Assembly: GCF_027921845.1 (NCBI RefSeq)
Contig: NZ_BSEN01000002.1
Location: forward strand, 1-64,000
Source of the DNA: Leifsonia poae
Lineage (GTDB): Bacteria > Actinomycetota > Actinomycetes > Actinomycetales > Microbacteriaceae
Direction: 5' to 3'
Length of the DNA stretch: 64,000 nt
Positions 26,943-35,688 of this stretch are shown here, piece by piece. Numbering within the stretch: position 1 is the stretch's first letter; every line of letters starts with the position of its first letter. The translations under genes were made by a program, and so were the position numbers. A model generated the notes under the pieces. It did no database searches. It had not been told where the DNA came from and saw nothing but the letters and a program-made list of their open reading frames with translations.

Positions 26943-28064
26943 TCAGGAGGCGTACGACCCGATGAGCCGCACGGCGCCGCCGTCGACCCCCTTCGCGCCC
27001 TGCTCGAACCCGGCGAGGTCGCGGGACGACAGCGAGACCGTGCCGACGCTCCATGCGGGGATTCCGTCGGCGGCGATGGCCGCGATCACGCCGGCGGCCG
27101 CTTCGGGAGCGACGACGGCGAACATCCCGATGCCGAGGTTCCAGGTCCCCTCGCTCGACTCGAGCGTCGAACCGGCCAGGTCGCTCAGAACCCGGAACAC
27201 CGGGCTCGGCGACCAGGAGCCGCGATCGACCTCGACCCACGAGCCGACCGGGAGCACGCGCGCGAGGTTGGCTGCGATGCCGCCACCGGTCACGTGGCTG
27301 AGGGAGTGGATGGCGCCGCCGAGCGACGGATCGCCGAGCACATTGAGCAGGGGGGTCGTGTAGAGGCGGGTCGGCTCGAGCAGCGTCTCGCCCACCTGGC
27401 CGCCGAAGTCGTCGAGCCGGTCGGTGAACGCGATGTCGTTCTTCGCCAGGATGTGGCGCACGAGCGAGAACCCGTTCGAGTGCAGGCCCGAGGAGGCGAG
27501 GGCGATGACGACGTCTCCGTCGCGCACGCGGTCGGCGCCGAGCACCGCATCCGCTTCGACGGCTCCGACGGCCGCACCGGCCACGTCGTAGTCGTCGGGA
27601 CCGAGGAGCCCGGGGTGCTCGGCGGTCTCGCCGCCGACGAGCGCCGTGCCGGTCGCCTCGCACGCACGGGCGATGCCGGCGACGATGTCGGCGATGCGGT
27701 TGGGGACGACCTTGCCGCACGCGATGTAGTCGGTCATGAACAGGGGCTTGGCGCCCACCACGACGATGTCGTCGACGACCATCCCGACCAGGTCCTGGCC
27801 GATCGTGTCGTGCTTGTCGATGGCCTGGGCGATCGCGACCTTGGTGCCGACGCCGTCGGTGCTGGTGGCGAGCAGCGGGCGCTCGAAGGACTTCAGGAAC
27901 GAGACGTCGAACAGGCCGGCGAATCCACCGACCCCGCCGAGCACCTCGGCGCCGTGGGTGCGGGAGACGGCCGATTTCATCAGCTCGACGGCGAGGTCGC
28001 CGGCAGCCGTGTCGACACCGGCCTCGGCATAGGAGGCGGAGGAGGATGCGTGCTGTTCGGTCAC
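26943..28064 (-). CDS. purM: Phosphoribosylformylglycinamidine cyclo-ligase
   Basis: This 373-residue AIR synthetase closes the imidazole ring in step five of purine synthesis, turning FGAM into AIR with ATP. Recognisable family sequence includes LLATSTDGVGTKVAIA, QDLVGMVVDDIVVVGAKPLF, TALVGGETAEHPG, SSGLHSNGFSLVR and HVTGGGIAANLARVLP. Length is normal with about 15 extra N-terminal residues. The start is GTG 28064; TACTCT lies 6 nt upstream at 28076-28071 with no ribosome site, so it is likely leaderless even though it follows purF by only 30 nt. Confidence 0.97.
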   Translation of the reverse strand: MTEQHASSSASYAEAGVDTAAGDLAVELMKSAVSRTHGAEVLGGVGGFAGLFDVSFLKSFERPLLATSTDGVGTKVAIAQAIDKHDTIGQDLVGMVVDDIVVVGAKPLFMTDYIACGKVVPNRIADIVAGIARACEATGTALVGGETAEHPGLLGPDDYDVAGAAVGAVEADAVLGADRVRDGDVVIALASSGLHSNGFSLVRHILAKNDIAFTDRLDDFGGQVGETLLEPTRLYTTPLLNVLGDPSLGGAIHSLSHVTGGGIAANLARVLPVGSWVEVDRGSWSPSPVFRVLSDLAGSTLESSEGTWNLGIGMFAVVAPEAAAGVIAAIAADGIPAWSVGTVSLSSRDLAGFEQGAKGVDGGAVRLIGSYAS

Positions 28065-28094
28065 CGGTTAAGAGTACCGGGCGCGGCGAGCGCG

Positions 28095-29678
28095 CTACTC
28101 CGCGCGGCCTGCGTCCCCGAAGCCGGCCTGACCCTGCACCAGCACTTCGAACTCCGAATCCGGCCCTGGGTCGCATCCGTCGGCCGCGGCGACACCCTCG
28201 GCCGGCGATTCCGCGCCACCCGGGCGCTCGAGCAGATTCTTGCCCAGGTGATGCGCATCCGGCAGCTCGATCGGGTACACGCCGGTGAAGCACGCCGTGC
28301 ACAGACGCTCGCGCGGCTGCTCGGTCGAGACGATCATGCCCTCTTCGGAGAGGTAGCCGAGGCTGTCGGCGCCGATCGACTGGCGCACCTCGTCGACGCC
28401 GAGTCCGGTGGCGATGAGCTCGGCGCGCGAGGCGAAGTCGATGCCGTAGAAGCACGGCCACGTGATGGGCGGGCTCGAGATCCGCACGTGCACCTCGGCG
28501 GCGCCGGCCTCACGCAGCATCGACACGAGCGCGCGCTGGGTGTTGCCGCGCACGATCGAGTCGTCGACCACGATGAGGCGCTTGCCCTTGATGACCTCTT
28601 TCAGCGGGTTCAGCTTGAGCTTGATTCCGCGCTGGCGGATGGTCTGCGACGGCTGGATGAACGTGCGGCCGACATAGGAGTTCTTGACGAGACCCTGACC
28701 GAACGGGATGCCGGAGGCCTGCGCGTAGCCGATGGCCGCCGGGGTTCCGGATTCGGGGGTCGGGATGACGAGGTCGGCTTCCACCGGGTGCTCGCCGGCC
28801 AGCTGACGCCCCATCTCGACGCGGGCCTCGTACACGCCGCGGCCCGCGATGGTGGTGTCGGGACGGGCGAGGTAGACGTACTCGAAGACGCAGCCGGCGC
28901 GCTTCTCCGGAGCGAACTTCTGGCTGCGGAGGCCGTTCTCATCGATCGCGATCAGCTCGCCGGGCTCGACCTCGCGCACGAAGCTGGCGCCGACGATGTC
29001 GAGCGCTGCGGTCTCCGATGCGACGACCCAGCCGCGCTCGAGCCGGCCGAGTACCAGCGGACGCACGCCCTGCGGATCCCGGGCGGCGTAGAGGGTGTGC
29101 TCGTCCATGTAGACGAGGCAGTATGCGCCGCGCAGCCGGGGCAGCACCTCGAGCGACGTCGCTTCGAGGGTGTGGTCGAGATCGCCGGTGAGCAGCGCGG
29201 TGACGACGGCCGTGTCGGTGGTGTTGCCGCGCGAGAGCTCGCCGTCGAGCTCGGGATAGCGCTCGTGCACGAGCTGCATGAGCTCGGCCGTGTTGGTCAG
29301 GTTGCCGTTGTGGCCGAGGGCGACGGTGCCGCTCGACGTGCGGCCGAGAGTGGGCTGCGCGTTCTGCCAGCTGGAGGCGCCGGTGGTGGAGTAGCGCGTG
29401 TGCCCGACGGCGATGTGGCCGGGCAGGGAGTTGAGCGCGTTCTCGTTGAAGACCTGCGAGACGAGACCCATGTCTTTGTAGATGAGGATCTTCGAGCCGT
29501 CGCTGGTGGCGATGCCCGCGGACTCCTGGCCGCGGTGCTGCAGCGCGTAGAGCCCGAAGTAGCTGAGCTTGGCGACCTCTTCGCCGGGAGCCCAGACGCC
29601 GAAGACACCACAGGCATCCTGTGGCCCCTTCTCGCCCGGAAGTAGATCGTGACTGAGAAGACCGTCGCCTCCGGACAA
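28095..29678 (-). CDS. purF: Amidophosphoribosyltransferase
   Basis: This 527-residue enzyme transfers the amide of glutamine to PRPP, the first committed step of purine synthesis. A 22-residue propeptide precedes Cys23, the N-terminal nucleophile of the glutaminase domain (CGVFGVW). The PRPP-binding loop is LIVVDDSIVRGNT, and cysteines in AGCVFEYVYLARPD, WPCFYGIDF and LCTACFTGVYP correspond to the 4Fe-4S ligands of the Bacillus-type enzyme. The start is an unusual TTG at 29678, chosen because AAAGGGGG lies at suitable distance and no ATG or GTG precedes the propeptide. purM follows on the same strand. Confidence 0.97.
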   Translation of the reverse strand: MSGGDGLLSHDLLPGEKGPQDACGVFGVWAPGEEVAKLSYFGLYALQHRGQESAGIATSDGSKILIYKDMGLVSQVFNENALNSLPGHIAVGHTRYSTTGASSWQNAQPTLGRTSSGTVALGHNGNLTNTAELMQLVHERYPELDGELSRGNTTDTAVVTALLTGDLDHTLEATSLEVLPRLRGAYCLVYMDEHTLYAARDPQGVRPLVLGRLERGWVVASETAALDIVGASFVREVEPGELIAIDENGLRSQKFAPEKRAGCVFEYVYLARPDTTIAGRGVYEARVEMGRQLAGEHPVEADLVIPTPESGTPAAIGYAQASGIPFGQGLVKNSYVGRTFIQPSQTIRQRGIKLKLNPLKEVIKGKRLIVVDDSIVRGNTQRALVSMLREAGAAEVHVRISSPPITWPCFYGIDFASRAELIATGLGVDEVRQSIGADSLGYLSEEGMIVSTEQPRERLCTACFTGVYPIELPDAHHLGKNLLERPGGAESPAEGVAAADGCDPGPDSEFEVLVQGQAGFGDAGRAE

Positions 29679-29704
29679 ACCGGAACCCCCTTTATTCGGG
29701 AAGA

Positions 29705-30088
29705 TTATTCCTCGATGGATTTGCGGGTATCGGATGCTCCGTCGATCTCGGAAGGATCACCGTCTGCGACGGCCTCCTCCGGATCCTCGGGATGCACCGT
29801 CAGTCTATCGGCCGTGACGGTGCGCGCTCGGCGCGTCGTCGAACGGTCGACGAGCAGGGCGACGACCGCCCCGATCGTCACTCCCACGGCCACCCCGATC
29901 GCCAGCAGGAAGCCGAAGACGGCGCCGCGGTCGTAGGTGGGGTTCTCCGGGAAGGCGAACGTGAGGATGAGGGCGACGATCGCGAACAGGATGGCGCCGG
30001 CCAGCATGAAGCGGAAGTACCGCGGCGACCGCTGCACGACCACCGAGCTCTCGGTGACCGTTGCGTTCTCGTCGGGGTTGTCGCTCAT
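29705..30088 (-). CDS. Small two-segment membrane protein, unknown function
   Basis: A 127-residue protein with hydrophobic segments at about residues 27-47 and 60-82 and charged, acidic ends. The form VVQRSPRYFRFMLAGAIL is one I associate with a conserved actinobacterial protein next to purF, but no function is known. A second ATG at 30097 is in frame; I prefer 30088 because the AAGGGA site is too close to the first. It precedes purF by 26 nt on the same strand. Confidence 0.7.
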   Translation of the reverse strand: MSDNPDENATVTESSVVVQRSPRYFRFMLAGAILFAIVALILTFAFPENPTYDRGAVFGFLLAIGVAVGVTIGAVVALLVDRSTTRRARTVTADRLTVHPEDPEEAVADGDPSEIDGASDTRKSIEE

Positions 30089-30189
30089 GGAGTCCATTGT
30101 CCCTTAATCAAGCTGTGAGCGATCCCGCGGGCCGCAGGTCAGGCGCGACCTCGGGCCAGGAGGGACCGCGGGTCCGGAGGGACCGCGGG

Positions 30190-30558
30190 TCAGGAGAGGC
30201 CGCCGACGCGCAGCGGGAGCAGTCCCTCGAGATCGGCGCGCTGGCCCGACGCGTGCACGGCGCCTCCCGCCATCGCCTCCCGCCAGGTCAGGCCGCCGGT
30301 CGCGAGGCCGAGCCAGGTCGCCGCATCCATCTCGACGACGTTGGGCGGGGTGCCGCGCGTGTGCCGCGGGCCCGGGATGCACTGCACGGCGCCGAACGGT
30401 GGCACGCGCACCTCGACCGTGTTGCCCGGGGCACGCTCGGCCAGCAGCTGCAGCAGATAGCGCACGGCCATCGCGGTGGTATTGCGGTCGGCCCCGCCGG
30501 CGAGCGCCCCCCGCACGGCCGGCTCGCCCTCGGCATCCTGAATCTTCGCCTTGGCCAT
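30190..30558 (-). CDS. Sterol-carrier (SCP-x-like) family small protein
   Basis: A 122-residue protein with the segments VRYLLQLLAERAPGNTVEVRVPPFGAVQC-type core and MDAATWLGLATGGLTWREAM that mark the actinobacterial sterol-carrier-like family. It is regularly found next to purD or purF. It probably binds a lipid-like ligand, but has no demonstrated role. It is divergent from purD, whose start lies 86 nt away. Confidence 0.75.
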   Translation of the reverse strand: MAKAKIQDAEGEPAVRGALAGGADRNTTAMAVRYLLQLLAERAPGNTVEVRVPPFGAVQCIPGPRHTRGTPPNVVEMDAATWLGLATGGLTWREAMAGGAVHASGQRADLEGLLPLRVGGLS

Positions 30559-30643
30559 CTCCACATTCTGGCATCGGCTGCCGTTCTCCACCGGTTCTGG
30601 GACGAGCGGGACCGACACCGGGCGGTCCTCTAGCATTGGTCGC

Positions 30644-31903
30644 GTGAAGATTCTGGTGCTGGGTTCGGGCGCGCGTGAGCACGCCATCATCACGTCGCTG
30701 CTGAGCGAAGAGGTTCAGCACGAGATCGTGGCCGCGCCGGGCAACGCCGGAATCGCGCGCGACGTCGCGGTCGAGACCGATCTCGACCCGCTGAACGGCG
30801 AGGCGGTCACCGCGTACGCCATCGAGAACGGCATCGAGCTGGTCGTCATCGGGCCGGAGGCACCGCTGGTCGCCGGCGTCGCCGACCCGCTGCGCACCCG
30901 CGGCATACCGGTGTTCGGCCCCGGCAAGGTCGCCGCCCAGCTCGAGGGCTCCAAGACGTTCGCCAAGCGCGTGATGGACGCCGCCGGCGTTCCGACCGGC
31001 CGCGCCGTCCGCGCGGCGACGCTGGTCGAGGCCGAGGAGGCGCTCGACACCTTCGGCGCCCCCTACGTCGTGAAGGCCGACGGCCTCGCCGCCGGCAAGG
31101 GTGTGCTCGTCACAGAAGACCGCGAGGCCGCCGTCGAGCACGCCACCCACTGGCTCTCGCACGGGCACGTGCTCGTCGAGGAGTTCCTCGACGGCCAGGA
31201 GGTCTCGCTCTTCCTAGTGAGCGACGGGCACAACGTGCTCCCCCTCGCGCCTGCGCAGGATTACAAGCGCCTGCTCGACGGCGACGCGGGCCCCAACACC
31301 GGCGGCATGGGCGCATACTCCCCGCTCCCCTGGCTGCCCGAGACCTTCATCGACGAGGTGATCGACACGATCGCGCTGCCGACCGTACGGCAGCTCGCCA
31401 AAGAGCAGAACCCGTTCATCGGGCTGCTCTACTGCGGCCTCATCCTGACGAGCCGGGGCATCCGGGTCATCGAGTTCAACGCCCGCTTCGGCGACCCCGA
31501 GACGCAGGTCGTGCTCCCGCGGCTCGTCACCCCGCTCTCCGAACTGCTCTTCGGCGCCGCGACCGGCGCTCTCGCGGGCGTCAAGCGCCCCGAGTTCGCC
31601 CTCGATGTCGCCGTCACGGTCGTGCTCGCGAGCGAGGGCTACCCGGAGGCACCGGAGACCGGCCGCCCGATCGTGGGGCTCGAGGCGGCCGAGGCCGTTC
31701 CCGAGGTCACCATCGCGCACGCCGCGACCGCGCTCGACGAGCAGACGGGGGCGCTACTCGCCACCGGCGGCCGCGTGCTCAGTGTCGTCGCCCGCGGAAC
31801 GACCTTCGCCGAGGCGCGGTCCCGCGCCTACCAGGCGGTCGACGCGATCGAGCTCGAGGGCGCTCAGTACCGCACCGACATCGCGGCGCGCGTCGCCGAC
31901 TGA
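30644..31903 (+). CDS. purD: Phosphoribosylamine-glycine ligase
   Basis: This 419-residue GAR synthetase joins glycine to phosphoribosylamine with ATP, step two of purine synthesis. It has the N-terminal GSGAREHAI loop, an ATP-grasp domain with AAQLEGSKTFAKRVM, VVKADGLAAGKGV and the metal site RVIEFNARFGDPETQVV, and a normal length. The start is GTG 30644: TAGCAT at 30631-30636 lies 7 nt upstream with no ribosome site, so the transcript is probably leaderless. Confidence 0.97.
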   Translation: MKILVLGSGAREHAIITSLLSEEVQHEIVAAPGNAGIARDVAVETDLDPLNGEAVTAYAIENGIELVVIGPEAPLVAGVADPLRTRGIPVFGPGKVAAQLEGSKTFAKRVMDAAGVPTGRAVRAATLVEAEEALDTFGAPYVVKADGLAAGKGVLVTEDREAAVEHATHWLSHGHVLVEEFLDGQEVSLFLVSDGHNVLPLAPAQDYKRLLDGDAGPNTGGMGAYSPLPWLPETFIDEVIDTIALPTVRQLAKEQNPFIGLLYCGLILTSRGIRVIEFNARFGDPETQVVLPRLVTPLSELLFGAATGALAGVKRPEFALDVAVTVVLASEGYPEAPETGRPIVGLEAAEAVPEVTIAHAATALDEQTGALLATGGRVLSVVARGTTFAEARSRAYQAVDAIELEGAQYRTDIAARVAD

Positions 31904-32001
31904 GGCGCGCCTCCGTCGCCCGGCGCACCCGGCCGAGTGGGGCGTGCCGCCTACGCCTGGCGCATGGCTCGATCGGCCGGATCAGCCAGGATGAGCCGGG
32001 A

Positions 32002-33306
32002 TCAGCCGAGCAGCCGCTCCACGAACGCATTGCGGAAGCGGCCATCCGGATCGTACGCGTGCACGAGATCGCGGAACTCCGCCAGCCTCGGATACAGGCC
32101 GGGCACCACGTGGTCGCGGTCGAGATAGAGCTTGCCCCAGTGCGGGCGGGCGCCGAGCGGCAGCAGCGCCCCTTCGAGCGCGGGCAGCACCGCCTCGACG
32201 GCCGGCTGGTCGCGGAACCACGTGAAGTGCAGGCCGACCGCATCCGTTCCCTGGGCGGACGACAACCACAGCTCGTCCGCCGCCACCGTGCGGATCTCGC
32301 TGATCTGCAGCACCGGAGCGATGAGCGGAGCGAGACGACGGACAGCCTCGATCGCTTCGACCGCGCGCGCCCGCGGCACCAGGTACTCCGACTGGATCTC
32401 CTCGCCGTTCGAGGGCGTGAATTCGAACCGGAAGTGCGGCAGGCGTTCGTTCCACGGGCCGGCGACACCGAGCTGCTCGGTGGTGTTGCGGACATCCATC
32501 GTCGGGATCATGTGCCGTGGAGCGGTCAGCGCCCTCGCACCGAAGAAGTCGTCGCCGATCGTGCTCGAGACGTCCGCGCGCTCTTTGAGCCACGCGAGAC
32601 CGACCGTCGGCTCGTCCCAGGTGGTGAAGAGCGAGACGCTGTACGCCGCAGAGGTGACGTCGTCGAAGCGGCCGGTCACGGCATCCCACGGGAGGTTCTC
32701 GAACAGGCGCTGAGACGCATCGAACGTCGGCACGATGTCGAGCGTGACTTCGACCACCACGCCGAGCGCACCGAGCGAGACGACGGCTCCGTCGAACCCG
32801 GCGTCGCCGCGGGCGATGTCGACGAGTTCGCTGTCGGCACGGAGGATGCGCAGCGCGCGAACGGCGGTGGCGAGGTTGCCGTTGCGGTCGCCCGAACCGT
32901 GCGTCGCCGTTGCGATCGCACCGGCGACCGAGATGTGCGGAAGGGACGCGAGGTTGTGCAGGGCCCAGCCCGACTCCTGCAGTTGCCGGGCGAGGTCGCC
33001 GTAGCGGGTGCCACCGCCGACGGTCACCGTGCGGGCATCCGCGTCGATCTGCACGGTGGACGGGAGGGACGCCGTGCTCACGAGCAGCCGGTCGTCGTCC
33101 GCGAGGTCGTTAAAGGAGTGGCGGCTGCCGAGGGCGCGGACGGAAGGCGAGCCGGCGATCAGCTCCCGCAGCTCATCGATCGACGACGGCTGCGCGATAC
33201 GCGCCGCGCGGTACTCGTAGTTGCCTGCCCAGTTGCGCTCGCCCACCGCGGTCTCCTTCGAACCTGTGCTGCCTGCCGAGGCGCCGGGACCGTCGTCACC
33301 GAGCAT
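32002..33306 (-). CDS. Alditol (xylitol) oxidase-like FAD enzyme
   Basis: A 434-residue VAO-family flavoprotein. After NWAGNYEYRA at about 25-34, the motif ALGSRHSF carries His63, which corresponds to the histidine that covalently binds FAD in Streptomyces alditol oxidase. ISVAGAIATATHGSG continues the FAD domain; the C-terminal half is the arabinono-lactone-oxidase domain with GPWNERLPHFRFEFTPS, EIRTVAADELWLS and RPHWGKLY. The enzyme should oxidise the terminal alcohol of polyols with O2, giving aldehyde and H2O2. No signal peptide. ATG 33306 is preceded by GAGAGG at 8 nt; longer in-frame starts lack support. Confidence 0.88.
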   Translation of the reverse strand: MLGDDGPGASAGSTGSKETAVGERNWAGNYEYRAARIAQPSSIDELRELIAGSPSVRALGSRHSFNDLADDDRLLVSTASLPSTVQIDADARTVTVGGGTRYGDLARQLQESGWALHNLASLPHISVAGAIATATHGSGDRNGNLATAVRALRILRADSELVDIARGDAGFDGAVVSLGALGVVVEVTLDIVPTFDASQRLFENLPWDAVTGRFDDVTSAAYSVSLFTTWDEPTVGLAWLKERADVSSTIGDDFFGARALTAPRHMIPTMDVRNTTEQLGVAGPWNERLPHFRFEFTPSNGEEIQSEYLVPRARAVEAIEAVRRLAPLIAPVLQISEIRTVAADELWLSSAQGTDAVGLHFTWFRDQPAVEAVLPALEGALLPLGARPHWGKLYLDRDHVVPGLYPRLAEFRDLVHAYDPDGRFRNAFVERLLG

Positions 33307-33514
33307 CCGGATCGCCTCTCGTCTGACAAGTCTCGCAGATGATGTGAACGTGCACATAGCCGTGCTGCCGGATGTCTCGCAGTGCGTCGGGCCGGCGGCC
33401 CGGATGCTCGCGACGGGTGCCCGCACACCCCCGCCACCTCTCTATACGGTGCGTGATGCCGCTGATAGCGTGGCGCGTGCGGCATCGTGGCCGCATGGGG
33501 AGAGGGGGGCCCAG

Positions 33515-33940
33515 ATGACCGATTTCGAGTACGGTCCGGCCGAATTCATCGTGGCGCAGTTCGCGGGAGACCGGCCGTCGCCCGGGGTCGTCCAGGCGAT
33601 CCTCGACCTGGTGGATACGGGCACGGTGCGCCTGCTCGATCTGCTGTTCGTGTCCCGTGCGCCGAGCGGAGAAGTGCAGGTCTCCGAGTTCGAAGACGTC
33701 GGCGACGAGTTCGGCTTCGCGAGCATCACGCTCGAGGCCAGCGGTCTCGCCGGCGCCGAAGACGTCGACGACATCACCGAACTCATCGAACCCGGAACCT
33801 CCGGCGCCATCCTGGTGCTCGAGCACATCTGGGCAAAGGACCTCGCCAACCGTTTCTTCGCGGCCGGCGGCAGCGTCGTGCACGCCGAGCGCATTCCCGC
33901 TCCGGTCGTCAACGCCGTGCTTGCCGAAGCCGCCGACTGA
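33515..33940 (+). CDS. DUF6325/DUF1269-like small protein
   Basis: A 141-residue soluble protein (DFEYGPAEFIVAQFAGDRPS at the start, GASGAIL-like turn near GTSGAILVLEHIWAKDLA). It resembles the DUF6325 family of Actinobacteria, which often sits before a SHOCT-domain gene as here. ATG 33515 follows a strong GGAGAGGGGGG site. Function is unknown; two tandem ferredoxin-like halves are plausible. Confidence 0.75.
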   Translation: MTDFEYGPAEFIVAQFAGDRPSPGVVQAILDLVDTGTVRLLDLLFVSRAPSGEVQVSEFEDVGDEFGFASITLEASGLAGAEDVDDITELIEPGTSGAILVLEHIWAKDLANRFFAAGGSVVHAERIPAPVVNAVLAEAAD

Positions 33941-34011
33941 ATCAGCCCACCCACCACCGGCGCCGAGGCCCGTCAATCGGGGCCCAGGCCCGTCAACTCG
34001 AGGAGCACACT

Positions 34012-34386
34012 ATGCCGTTCATCCGCCGGTTCGGCCGTCCGGGACTTCTCGGGCTCGCCGCGCGCACCGCCGTCGTCGCCGGAACCGCCACTGCGGTCAG
34101 CGGTGGGATGCGAGCCCACCAGCAGCAGAAGGCCGAGGAGCAGTACGAGGCCGAGCAGTACCAGGCTCAGCAGCAGCAGGCGCAGATGCAGGCGGCCGCC
34201 CAGCAGGCAGCCGCTCAGCAGGCAGCGTTCCCGCAGGTGCCCGCGGCCGCGCCCGCACCGTCACCCGCTGCAGCCGGGAGCGGCTCGGATCTCATGGCGC
34301 AGATCGAGCAGCTGGCCGCCCTGCATGCGCAGGGCATCCTGACCGACGCCGAGTTCAGCGCCGCGAAGACGAAGCTTCTGGCCTGA
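34012..34386 (+). CDS. SHOCT-domain protein with Gln/Ala-rich linker
   Basis: A 124-residue protein: an N-terminal hydrophobic stretch (residues 10-32), a Gln/Ala-rich linker (37-72), a Pro/Ala spacer, and a C-terminal SHOCT motif (LMAQIEQLAALHAQGILTDA, then EFSAAKTKLLA). SHOCT is a short oligomerisation helix pair. The gene follows the DUF6325-like gene by 71 nt and has GAGGAG before ATG 34012. Its last 32 nt overlap the convergent MarR gene. Confidence 0.8.
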   Translation: MPFIRRFGRPGLLGLAARTAVVAGTATAVSGGMRAHQQQKAEEQYEAEQYQAQQQQAQMQAAAQQAAAQQAAFPQVPAAAPAPSPAAAGSGSDLMAQIEQLAALHAQGILTDAEFSAAKTKLLA

Positions 34387-34876
34387 GTCCCTCCGCCGCC
34401 TCGCGGTAGCCGGGATGCCCGTCCGGGCCGATCGTCGCACCCCCGGCGAGTTTGGCGAGCAGCCGCGACAGCACGACGCTCTCGTCCTGGTCGAGAGGCG
34501 CGAGCACCTCCGCCTGATGCGCCTCCGCGATCACGCGCAGCCGGCCGAGTAGTTCGGTGCCTGCCGCCGTGAGCTGCAACTGGTAGTTGCGACGATCGTG
34601 CGGGCTGCGTGAGCGCTCGACGAATCCTCGCCGTTCGAGCTCATCGACCAGCGCGACGAGGCGGCTCGGCACCGTTCCGAGTCTGGTCGCGAGCTCGCGC
34701 TGGCTGATGCCGGGGTCACGGCCCAGCACCCGGATGGCGCCCGCGTCGCGAGGCGTCAGCCCCAGCTCGGCGACCCGCTGCGCGAAGCGATCGGCTGCGT
34801 CGGCGCCGAGCTGCGTGAGCAGAAAGGCGGTGCGCGGGCTGGGCCGATCGGGTCGGGAGGCGCTGGCGTCGGTCAC
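34355..34876 (-). CDS. MarR-family transcriptional regulator
   Basis: A 173-residue MarR repressor with a winged helix (LGLTPRDAGAIRVLG, ISQRELATRLGTVPSRLVAL, wing ERSRSPHDRRNYQLQLT). The start is GTG 34876. On the minus strand TTGTAA (34911-34906), a 17-bp spacer and TATTCT (34888-34883) lead directly to the GTG 6 nt later, so the transcript is leaderless. A 23-bp palindrome covers the -35 box, giving a clear autorepression model. Divergent from a membrane protein/SDR pair. Confidence 0.9.
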   Translation of the reverse strand: MTDASASRPDRPSPRTAFLLTQLGADAADRFAQRVAELGLTPRDAGAIRVLGRDPGISQRELATRLGTVPSRLVALVDELERRGFVERSRSPHDRRNYQLQLTAAGTELLGRLRVIAEAHQAEVLAPLDQDESVVLSRLLAKLAGGATIGPDGHPGYREAAEGLRPEASSSRR

Positions 34877-34900
34877 GGGTCCAGAATACCCGTTGCGAAG

Positions 34901-34923
34901 AATGATTACAATGTGTAATCATT
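34901..34923. promoter_or_regulatory. MarR operator, 23-bp perfect palindrome
   Basis: AATGATTACA (34901-34910), a 3-nt centre ATG, and TGTAATCATT (34914-34923) are perfect 10-bp inverted repeats. The site overlaps the -35 box of the MarR gene and lies 6 nt before the ATG of the divergent gene, so one bound dimer would silence both directions. Confidence 0.85.
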
Positions 34924-34929
34924 ACTTCC

Positions 34930-35688
34930 ATGAACGCTATGACATCCTCCGGCGTCACGCCCGAAAAGACTCGGCGGCGCTCGGGCGGCCCTCACCTGGG
35001 AGCCCTCGCCATCGTCACCGCCGGCCTCGTCGCCCTCGGGCTGATCCTCGGCGTCGTCCTCTCCGGCGGCACCGGTTTCGTCTCGCCCTTCGCGGGAAGC
35101 GAGGCGGTCGCCGCCTACGCTCAGAGCGACTGGCTGAGCATCCGGATCAGCGCCATGATCCAATTCGGCTCGGCCGTGCCGCTCGGCATCCTCGCCGCCA
35201 CCGCGTGGGCCCGCCTGCAGCGCCTGGGGGTCCGTGTCCCCGGCCCCGGCATCGGATTCTTCGGCGGCATCACCGCCTCGCTGCTGCTCATGGTCTCGGC
35301 ATTCGCGAGCTACGTGCTCAGCCGGCCGGAAGTCAGCTCCGACCCCTCGGTCGCGCTGGCATTGTCGTTCCTGGCGTTCGTGACGGGCGGTGTCGGCTAC
35401 GCCACGGGACTCGGGCTCCTGCTCGCCGGAATCGCGGTGCCGTCGCTGATCCTGCACCTGCTGCCGCGCTGGCTGAGCTGGACGGGGCTCGTCATCGCCG
35501 CGCTCGCCGAGCTCAGCTTCCTGTCGCTCGCGATCGAGCCGCTGCAGTTCCTGCTCCCGATCGGACGCTTCGGCGGACTGCTCTGGCTGATCGCCGCCGG
35601 CTTCCTGCTGCCCACCGATCGCCGCGAGGTCCGGGATCGCGACGGCGCACCGAACGCGAGTGTCGCGCAGGCAGGCGACCCCTCATGA
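34930..35688 (+). CDS. Multi-pass membrane protein under MarR control
   Basis: A 252-residue protein with about seven hydrophobic segments starting near residue 24 and a polar N-terminus. The layout (VSPFAGSEAVAAYAQSDWLS ahead of helix 2) resembles DUF4386-type membrane proteins, but I do not recognise a named family with certainty. ATG 34930 has no ribosome site; TAATCA about 8 nt upstream inside the operator may be its -10 box. It overlaps the SDR gene by 4 nt (ATGA). Confidence 0.7.
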   Translation: MNAMTSSGVTPEKTRRRSGGPHLGALAIVTAGLVALGLILGVVLSGGTGFVSPFAGSEAVAAYAQSDWLSIRISAMIQFGSAVPLGILAATAWARLQRLGVRVPGPGIGFFGGITASLLLMVSAFASYVLSRPEVSSDPSVALALSFLAFVTGGVGYATGLGLLLAGIAVPSLILHLLPRWLSWTGLVIAALAELSFLSLAIEPLQFLLPIGRFGGLLWLIAAGFLLPTDRREVRDRDGAPNASVAQAGDPS

